Shown here: piece after piece, positions 58,843-64,000 of the stretch
Numbering within the stretch: the first letter of the stretch is position 1
Layout: every line of letters starts with the position of its first letter
Assembly (NCBI RefSeq): GCF_018070025.1
Contig: NZ_JAGPYQ010000002.1
Location: forward strand, 496,001 to 560,000
Reading direction: 5' to 3'
Length of the DNA stretch: 64,000 bases
Source of the DNA: Streptomyces liliiviolaceus
GTDB lineage: Bacteria; Actinomycetota; Actinomycetes; Streptomycetales; Streptomycetaceae
The notes under the pieces: generated by a model
What the model was told of the DNA's origin: nothing
Databases searched by the model: none
The model's input: only the letters and a program-made list of their open reading frames with translations
Program-made: the position numbers and the translations under genes

Positions 58843-59433
58843 ATGCACCTGACGACCGTCGACGATCCCCGGCTGCTGCACGAGCGCTTCCGCGGGGCGA
58901 GTCGAACGACCGACGGCCCCGTGGTGGTCGTCAGCGGGAGCACGTTGCTGGTGAACGGTCCGGCGGCGGCCCTGACCCGGGTCGCCGACCGTCCGCTGCT
59001 GTGGGAGTGGGCCCGTCATGAGGCGGTGTCCCCGATCGCGGACACGGCACCGCCGCGGCCGGTGCCGGCCCTGGAGTCCGGGGCGCGGCCGCGGTTCTGC
59101 GAGGGCATCTGGACCGGACGGGCCCTGGTGGGAGCGGTCGTCCGGCTGACCGTGCCCGCTCCCGCCCGTCCGGCGCGCCTCGCGGGGCCGGACGGGGTAC
59201 GGAGCCTGCGGTGGGCCGAACTGACGGAGTCGCAGCGGCTGGTGGCCGAGTACGTCGCCGGTGGTCTGACCAACCGGCAGACCGCCGCCCTGCTGTCCGT
59301 GTCGCACCACACCGTGGACTATCACCTGCGGCACGTCTTCCAGAAGTTCCAGATCCATTCGCGGGTGGAGCTGGCCCGTCTGGTGGCGGCGGCGTTCCAC
59401 ACGCCACCGCCCCTGCCGGTCACACCGTGCTGA
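58843..59433 (+). CDS. Small LuxR-type HTH regulator
   Basis: A 196-residue protein. The N-terminal 110 residues have no recognised sensor motif (TTDGPVVVVSGSTLLVNG is strand-rich). The C-terminus is a LuxR/GerE HTH: LTESQRLVAEYVAGGLTNRQ, then SHHTVDYHLRHVFQKF. GGAGAC precedes the ATG. It is divergent from AfsR-like 2 with a SARP-type operator in its promoter, so it may be the AfsR target in an arrangement comparable to afsR-afsS. Its last 14 bp overlap the convergent SDR gene. Confidence 0.88.
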   Translation: MHLTTVDDPRLLHERFRGASRTTDGPVVVVSGSTLLVNGPAAALTRVADRPLLWEWARHEAVSPIADTAPPRPVPALESGARPRFCEGIWTGRALVGAVVRLTVPAPARPARLAGPDGVRSLRWAELTESQRLVAEYVAGGLTNRQTAALLSVSHHTVDYHLRHVFQKFQIHSRVELARLVAAAFHTPPPLPVTPC

Positions 59434-60208
59434 TCATTCCGCCGTCGATGACGAAGTCGGAGCCGGTGACATTGCCGCCCCGGTCCGAAGCGAGCAGCAG
59501 GACCAGGTCCGCCACCTCCTCCGGGCGCGTGAAGCGTCCGGTGACGGCGTCCTTGGCGGCCTGAGCCGCCACGGTCTCCGCGTCCAGCCCGCCGGCCTGC
59601 CCCAGGACGGCGGCCACCCCCGCCTCGCCCAGCCACAGGTCCGTGGCCACCGGCCCCGGACTCACCGTGTTGACGCGGATCCCGCGGGGTCCCAGTTCCT
59701 TCGACAGGGACTTGCTGAAGCTGAGGAGCGCCGCCTTGGCCGCGCTGTAGTCGATGACGAGCGGGTCGGGCAGCCTGGAGTTCACCGACGCGACCGTCAC
59801 GATCGTTCCCGAGCCGCGTTCCAGCATCAGCGGCAGCACCGCCCGTGTGGCCCGCACGGCCGACAGGAGATTGATCTCCAGTGTGGTCGTCCAGTCCTGG
59901 TCGGTGACGGACGAGAAGCCGCCGGTACGCGGGCGGACCGCGCCCACGTTGTTCACCAGGATGTCCGGCGGCCCGTACACGGACACCGCCCCCTCCACCA
60001 GGACGGTCGGCCCTTCGGGGGTCGCCAGGTCCGCTTCGACGACGTGGACGTTCCCGGTGTCGCGCAGCTCGGACAGCGGTCCGGACGTGTGGCGGGCCCC
60101 GGCCGTGACGCGTACGCCCTCGGCCACCAGGGCCCGGGTCACGGCGAGTCCGATGCCCTTGCCCGCGCCGGTCACCACGGCGCTCTTGCCTTGCAGATTC
60201 AGTTCCAT
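59420..60208 (-). CDS. Short-chain dehydrogenase/reductase
   Basis: A 262-residue classical SDR. The NAD(P) motif is VTGAGKGIGLA, with NNVG, Ser in VTVASVNS, and YSAAK as the catalytic pair. It ends FVIDGG, typical of oxidoreductases acting on small ketones or alcohols. Substrate unknown. AGAAGG precedes the ATG. It is followed by the LuxR stop on the opposite strand with a 14-bp overlap, and preceded by a tandem set of hydrolase genes on the same strand. Confidence 0.93.
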   Translation of the reverse strand: MELNLQGKSAVVTGAGKGIGLAVTRALVAEGVRVTAGARHTSGPLSELRDTGNVHVVEADLATPEGPTVLVEGAVSVYGPPDILVNNVGAVRPRTGGFSSVTDQDWTTTLEINLLSAVRATRAVLPLMLERGSGTIVTVASVNSRLPDPLVIDYSAAKAALLSFSKSLSKELGPRGIRVNTVSPGPVATDLWLGEAGVAAVLGQAGGLDAETVAAQAAKDAVTGRFTRPEEVADLVLLLASDRGGNVTGSDFVIDGGMISTV

Positions 60209-60275
60209 CGCGGACCTTCTGGAGGAGGACGGACCCGGCTGCCGGAGGGCAGCCGGGTTCTCGGGCCGGTACGGG

Positions 60276-61100
60276 TCAGACGGTGCCGCGGGCCGCGCTC
60301 ACGATCACGTCGACCACGGCGTCGGGCCGGGACAGCATGACGAGATGGGACCCGGCGACCTCAATGATGCGGCTGCGGGCCCGCCGAGCCATGGACCTCT
60401 GCCGGTCCGGCGGCAGAATGTGGTCCCTGGTGCCGAGCACGTACCAGCTCGGCAGGTTCTTCCAGGCGGGCGGGCCGGAGGCCTCCAGCAGCGCCGACAG
60501 TGCGATGGGGCGCTGCGAGGCGGCCAGCAGGTCCGCCGTGGCGGGGGCCAGGTCGCCTGCGAAGACCTCGCCGAACAGGGCCGGTTTGATGTAGAGGTCG
60601 ACGGTCTGTTCGCCGTGCCGCTCATGGACCACCTGGTCGAACAGCGCGCCGGGGTCGGCTCCCTCGCCCTGCAGACCGAGGACGGTCTCGCCCTGCTCGG
60701 GGACGAAGGCGTCCACGTAGACGAGCGCTCTGACGTCGGCGGCGGGGGTGACGGCGTTCGTCACCACGGCTCCTCCGTAGGAGTGGCCGACCAGCACCAC
60801 CGGCCCGGTCACCCGCTGGGCGAGGAAGTTGTTCAGTGCCTCGGCGTCCTCGGCGAGACCGCGCAGCGGGTTGGGTGCCGCGTGCACGGTGTAGCCGCGG
60901 CGCTGGAGCCGCCGGGTGACCTCCTGCCAGCTCGCGGCGTCCGCCCATGCGCCGTGCACGAGCACGACGGTGGGCTTCACGGTCCGGGGGTGTACCGCCT
61001 GCGCGGCGGCGGGAATCGATGAGGTCGCCAGCGCGACGGTGGCCGCTCCGGCGGCCCCCACGACCTGCCGCCGGGACGGCGGCCCACCTTGGTACGGCAT
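60276..61100 (-). CDS. Tat-exported alpha/beta hydrolase
   Basis: A 274-residue protein. The N-terminus SRRQVVGAAGAATVALATSS is a twin-arginine-type signal with an Ala-x-Ala cut site near residue 33. The mature part has VLVHGAWADAASW, the nucleophile Ser in GHSYGGAVV, Asp in GTRDHILP, and His in AGSHLVML. It matches the family of small esterase-like hydrolases sometimes annotated as salicylate-esterase-like. GGAGAG precedes the ATG. The next gene upstream, also an exported hydrolase, ends 19 bp before it, so they share a transcript. Confidence 0.9.
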   Translation of the reverse strand: MPYQGGPPSRRQVVGAAGAATVALATSSIPAAAQAVHPRTVKPTVVLVHGAWADAASWQEVTRRLQRRGYTVHAAPNPLRGLAEDAEALNNFLAQRVTGPVVLVGHSYGGAVVTNAVTPAADVRALVYVDAFVPEQGETVLGLQGEGADPGALFDQVVHERHGEQTVDLYIKPALFGEVFAGDLAPATADLLAASQRPIALSALLEASGPPAWKNLPSWYVLGTRDHILPPDRQRSMARRARSRIIEVAGSHLVMLSRPDAVVDVIVSAARGTV

Positions 61101-61119
61101 GGTCGCTCGCTCTCCGTGT

Positions 61120-62124
61120 CTAGTTGAGGAAGTCGAGAAGACGGCGCGTCATCTCGGCGGTGTGCTCTTCGTAGATCCAGTGACCGGAGTCGGCGACGAC
61201 CGCGCCGGTGACGTTCCGGGCGTAGGAGTGTGCCTGTATCTCGACCTTGTCCTTCATGCTGTTGCTCGCGCCGATGGCCAGCACCGGCATGGGGAGCTTG
61301 GTCTTCTTGTTGACCAGGTTGTCCGCGACGTCCGTGGGGAAGGCACGGAACCATTCGTGGTTGGCGCGCAGATGCGCGTCGTCCCGGAGGTACTTGGCGA
61401 ACTCCTTGACCTGGGCGGGTCCGACGCCGTCCTTCTGGACTTCGAGGGAGTCGGTGAATCCGTCGACCCAGATCTCCTCCTTGCCGTCGATCAGCTTCTC
61501 CGGCAGGCCGTTCTTCAGGTCGAAGAAGCCGAAGTTCCACAGGCCTGGGCCCTGTGCGGTCAGCGACGGGAAGTCGTACAGCCCGTCGTCGGGGATCGGC
61601 GCCTCGCTCAGCACCAGCTGGTGCACCTGGCGGGGGTGGGCGGCGGCGTAGGCGTAGGCCACCATGGTGCCGATGTCGTGGCCGACGAGGCGGATGTCCT
61701 TGTCGAGACCGAGCTGGCGCAGCAGGCCGTTGATGTCACCGGCCATCGTCTTCTTGTCGTAGCCGCCGACGGGGGCGTCGCTCTTGCCGGCGCCCCGCAG
61801 GTCGGGGGCGATGACGGTGTAGTGCTTGCCCAGTTCGGGCAGCAGGTCGCGCCACTCGTACCAGGTCTGCGGATAGCCGTGCAGCAGCACGAGGGTGGGC
61901 CCGTGACCGCCTCGCACGTAGTTGATGTGCACGCCGCCCACCTCCGCTCTCTGCTCGGTGAAGCCGGCGGGGACGCGCAGTTCGGAGCCGACGTACTCCG
62001 CCGGGCTGCCGCTGGCCGCGGAGTCCTGCACGCCGGCGAACATCGCGGTGAACGCGGTGGTCACGGCGAGGGCGAGAAGCGTCGGGCGTGAGCGTGCGAA
62101 CGAACGGGACATGGGTGATCGCAT
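61120..62124 (-). CDS. Exported epoxide-hydrolase-like alpha/beta hydrolase
   Basis: A 334-residue protein with a Sec signal peptide (ARSRPTLLALAVTTAFTAMF, cut near residue 37). The mature domain has LLHGYPQTWYEW, DLRGAGKSDAP, an Asp nucleophile in VGHDIGTMVA, and a final His in DSGHWIYEE. Asp rather than Ser as nucleophile fits epoxide hydrolases or haloalkane dehalogenases. AAGGAA lies before the ATG; a second ATG 12 bp later is possible. It is co-directional with neighbouring exported enzymes. Confidence 0.92.
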   Translation of the reverse strand: MRSPMSRSFARSRPTLLALAVTTAFTAMFAGVQDSAASGSPAEYVGSELRVPAGFTEQRAEVGGVHINYVRGGHGPTLVLLHGYPQTWYEWRDLLPELGKHYTVIAPDLRGAGKSDAPVGGYDKKTMAGDINGLLRQLGLDKDIRLVGHDIGTMVAYAYAAAHPRQVHQLVLSEAPIPDDGLYDFPSLTAQGPGLWNFGFFDLKNGLPEKLIDGKEEIWVDGFTDSLEVQKDGVGPAQVKEFAKYLRDDAHLRANHEWFRAFPTDVADNLVNKKTKLPMPVLAIGASNSMKDKVEIQAHSYARNVTGAVVADSGHWIYEEHTAEMTRRLLDFLN

Positions 62125-62192
62125 GGAGGTTCCTTAGAAGGACCGCGGAGTGCGGGTTGCGGGGTGCGGAGTGGGTGGTGAGGACCGGGGCG

Positions 62193-63305
62193 CTACGGGC
62201 GGATACCGAAGGGCCCGAGGAGTCCCTGGTCGATGCGCAGGGACTCGATCATGGCGAAGGCGTTGTCCACGGTGAAGACGTCGACGGCGGCGAGCCGGCC
62301 CGCGTACTTGGCCACGACCGGCTGTGCGGCCTGGTGCGCCGCCGCGTCGAGGTAGGTCTTGAAGATGGCCCAGGAGTTGCCCGTCGGCCCGTACTTGTCG
62401 AAGAACGGCGTGGGGTCCAGCGATTCCAGGGTCTGTCGCGCGCTGAGTTCCAGGTCGTCGATGTAGCGCTGCTGGACGACGGCGTCCGCGCGCAGACCGA
62501 GCCGGCCCAGGTGTCCGCCGACCAGGGTCTGCCACGGATACCTCATGGCCACCTGGTGGGCCTCGACCCATGCCGGTATGTCCTGGGAGACGGCCAGGTT
62601 CTTGAAGGGAACCCACCCGGGGTAGATGACGTCGACCACCATCAGGGTCTTGTATCGGGGTACGTGCACGAAGATGTTGTCCGGCGAATGGTTCGGGCCG
62701 TGATGCGCCAGTTCCAGCGTCTCCCCGCCGACCCTGAGGGTGTAGCGGTCCTTGAAGGTGATGTGGGGCAACGGTCTGTTCGGGTCCCTGTCCCGGCGCA
62801 GGAAGCGCTCGGTCTCCACGTGCGCGATCCGGCGTGCGTCGGGGCCGAGGAGGACGGCGGCGCCGATGTGGTCGGCGTGGCTGTGCGAGTAGACGACATG
62901 CGTGACCTCCGACGGCCTGCCGTTGGCGTCGGTGACCTTGCGGATGGCCCGCAGCAGGTTGTGGCCGATGGTCGGTGGCGCGTCCACCACCACGACTCCG
63001 GTGGTCGTGGTCAGGAACATGGCCTGGTAGTAGCCGTCGGTGACCCAGTACAGGTGGCCCCCGATCCGGCCGACGTGGTAGCCGTCGGTGAGCGCGGGAC
63101 CGACCGCCGTGTCCGGCACCGGGGCGTAGTCGGGCAGGGCCGTCGCCTCGGCCGCCTCCGCGGGACCGGCCAGCGCCAGGTCGGCGAGAGCGGGAACCAG
63201 AGGCAGGGCGGTGGCGACACCGGCCGCCTTCACGAACGTTCTCCTGGTGGCCTGTGCGGACGTGGTGGCCTGCGTCGAGGCCCTGGGCGTGCCGGAGTTG
63301 TCCAT
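62193..63305 (-). CDS. Tat-exported metallo-beta-lactamase-fold hydrolase
   Basis: A 370-residue protein. The signal contains ATRRTFVKAAG, a strong twin-arginine motif, followed by an Ala-rich stretch. The mature domain has the metallo-beta-lactamase dizinc motif SHSHADH and later ELAHHGPNHSPDN and VVDVIYPGW. It is a stand-alone MBL-fold hydrolase with a C-terminal helical extension; lactonase, esterase or phosphodiesterase activity is possible. The start was placed at the ATG with AAGGAATCC upstream rather than an in-frame GTG 57 bp earlier. It heads the leftward hydrolase operon. Confidence 0.9.
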   Translation of the reverse strand: MDNSGTPRASTQATTSAQATRRTFVKAAGVATALPLVPALADLALAGPAEAAEATALPDYAPVPDTAVGPALTDGYHVGRIGGHLYWVTDGYYQAMFLTTTTGVVVVDAPPTIGHNLLRAIRKVTDANGRPSEVTHVVYSHSHADHIGAAVLLGPDARRIAHVETERFLRRDRDPNRPLPHITFKDRYTLRVGGETLELAHHGPNHSPDNIFVHVPRYKTLMVVDVIYPGWVPFKNLAVSQDIPAWVEAHQVAMRYPWQTLVGGHLGRLGLRADAVVQQRYIDDLELSARQTLESLDPTPFFDKYGPTGNSWAIFKTYLDAAAHQAAQPVVAKYAGRLAAVDVFTVDNAFAMIESLRIDQGLLGPFGIRP

Positions 63306-63648
63306 GTCGGGGATTCCTTCCGCGGTTCGTCGATGCGGGATCGTTCGGCACGCGGCGCCCACACGGCGAGTACGTGGTGGTTCTCGTGCGACAGGACGAC
63401 GCTAGAAGCTCACGGTTCGCGCCACCCCACGTGGACGCGTAGGACGCGTGGGCCAGGTGCGTGACGGGGTGCGGCCCTGAGCCCGGCCCGGCCTTCGCAC
63501 CCGTCCCTCCGGCACACCCTGACAAGTGTCAGGACAGTGGCTCCGTCTCCCCTGGTTGCCTTGTACCTGCGCCGCCGGGGTTCGGCACACACGGCGCCGA
63601 CAGCCGCGGCTGCACTCGCTGTTCATCGCCCGAGGGGAAGGCATCGTC
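63306..63648. promoter_or_regulatory. Divergent region with a CTGACA-AG-TGTCAG palindrome
   Basis: 343 bp between the MBL-fold gene and the secreted-protein gene contain no credible gene. A perfect 6-bp inverted repeat (63519-63532) lies near the middle and is a candidate operator for one or both divergent promoters. Confidence 0.45.
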
Positions 63649-64000
63649 ATGACCGGACGCAGAATCGCCAAACTGGCCTGCACCGCCGCCGCCGGTGTGC
63701 TGCTGGCAGGTGGAGTCACCGTCGCCATGCCGGGTACGGCACTGGCGACCGCGGCCGATTGCGAGCGTGGCAGCAACGGCTTCCGCGACATCTCCGACAG
63801 TACGGTCGGTGTCCCGGCCGGCCCGGGGGACAAGCTGTTGCGCCCCAACGACCCGCAGGGGCTCGTCGGACGCATCAGCCTGCGAGCCGTCAGCATCGAC
63901 AACAAGATCTACGGATTCGCCGCGCTCGCGGTCCCGCGTACGGGGGACGACGTGTGGATGGACTGGACGCTGAACGGCAGGGACGTACACGTCCAGTGCG
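63649..64000 (+). CDS. Partial secreted protein, runs off right edge
   Basis: The first 117 residues are present. A Sec signal peptide (MTGRRIAKLACTAAAGVLLA..., cut near ALATA about residue 35) is followed by a small exported domain with a Cys at ADCERG and a second Cys at the window edge (HVQC), possibly a disulfide. I recognise no family. GGGGAAGG precedes the ATG. It is divergent from the MBL-fold gene. Confidence 0.8.
   Translation, partial: MTGRRIAKLACTAAAGVLLAGGVTVAMPGTALATAADCERGSNGFRDISDSTVGVPAGPGDKLLRPNDPQGLVGRISLRAVSIDNKIYGFAALAVPRTGDDVWMDWTLNGRDVHVQC

Overview
The window is very GC-rich and carries the hallmarks of a Streptomyces or close relative: SARP/AfsR and large LuxR (LAL) regulators, TTA codons in biosynthetic genes, Tat signal peptides, many GTG starts with purine-rich ribosome binding sites, and a WXG100/FtsK-type secretion locus. 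No rRNA, tRNA, CRISPR array, insertion sequence or phage gene was found.

Region 1 (left edge to 31246) is a biosynthetic gene cluster in two divergent operons that read away from an AT-richer control region at 16997-17367. The leftward operon encodes a class II aldolase-like protein, a FabH-like ketosynthase, an EPSP-synthase-like enzyme, a class III aminotransferase, an FrhB-type iron-sulfur flavoprotein, a zinc-site-less MDR oxidoreductase, an adenylation-PCP protein, a one-module PKS (KS-AT-KR-ACP, malonyl-type AT), a luciferase-like monooxygenase, a free condensation domain with a mutated catalytic motif, and the start of a second probable ketosynthase III that leaves the window. From the EPSP-synthase-like gene leftward, nearly every gene overlaps the next. 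The rightward operon encodes a DUF885 metal-hydrolase-like protein, a free adenylation enzyme, a free carrier protein, an ectoine-synthase-like cupin, an acyl-CoA-dehydrogenase-like flavoprotein, a transglutaminase-like protein, a TrpB2-like PLP enzyme, two ATP-grasp ligases, a small unknown protein, both subunits of B12-dependent glutamate mutase, and an MFS exporter. The parts suggest an NRPS/PKS hybrid with unusual amino-acid building blocks, including 3-methylaspartate, probably joined partly by ATP-grasp ligases. I do not recognise this combination as a known pathway. In-frame TTA codons in both operons suggest bldA control.

Region 2 (31367-34881) holds ordinary genes: a small GlsB/YeaQ-type membrane protein, a membrane metallophosphoesterase, an alpha/beta hydrolase and an ECF sigma factor, with clear hairpin terminators.

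Region 3 (34959-45208) is a compact type VII-secretion-like locus: a LysM/membrane protein, a large T7SS-signal protein with a proline-rich repeat tail and no recognisable toxin domain, a WXG100 protein with a degenerate motif, an EssC-like ATPase with beta-grasp, FHA, membrane and three ATPase domains, two further small locus proteins, and a lipoprotein. The usual EccB, EccD, EccE and MycP genes are absent.

Region 4 (45261-59433) is a dense block of regulators: LAL, SARP, LAL and AfsR-like in one rightward array that looks like a duplicated pair, then a leftward AfsR-like gene divergent from a small LuxR gene. Between the divergent genes lie three heptamers spaced 11 bp apart, the classical SARP/AfsR operator architecture, placed just upstream of a -10-like hexamer.

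Region 5 (59420 to the right edge) has an SDR, two exported alpha/beta hydrolases, a Tat-exported metallo-beta-lactamase-fold protein and the start of a small secreted protein.
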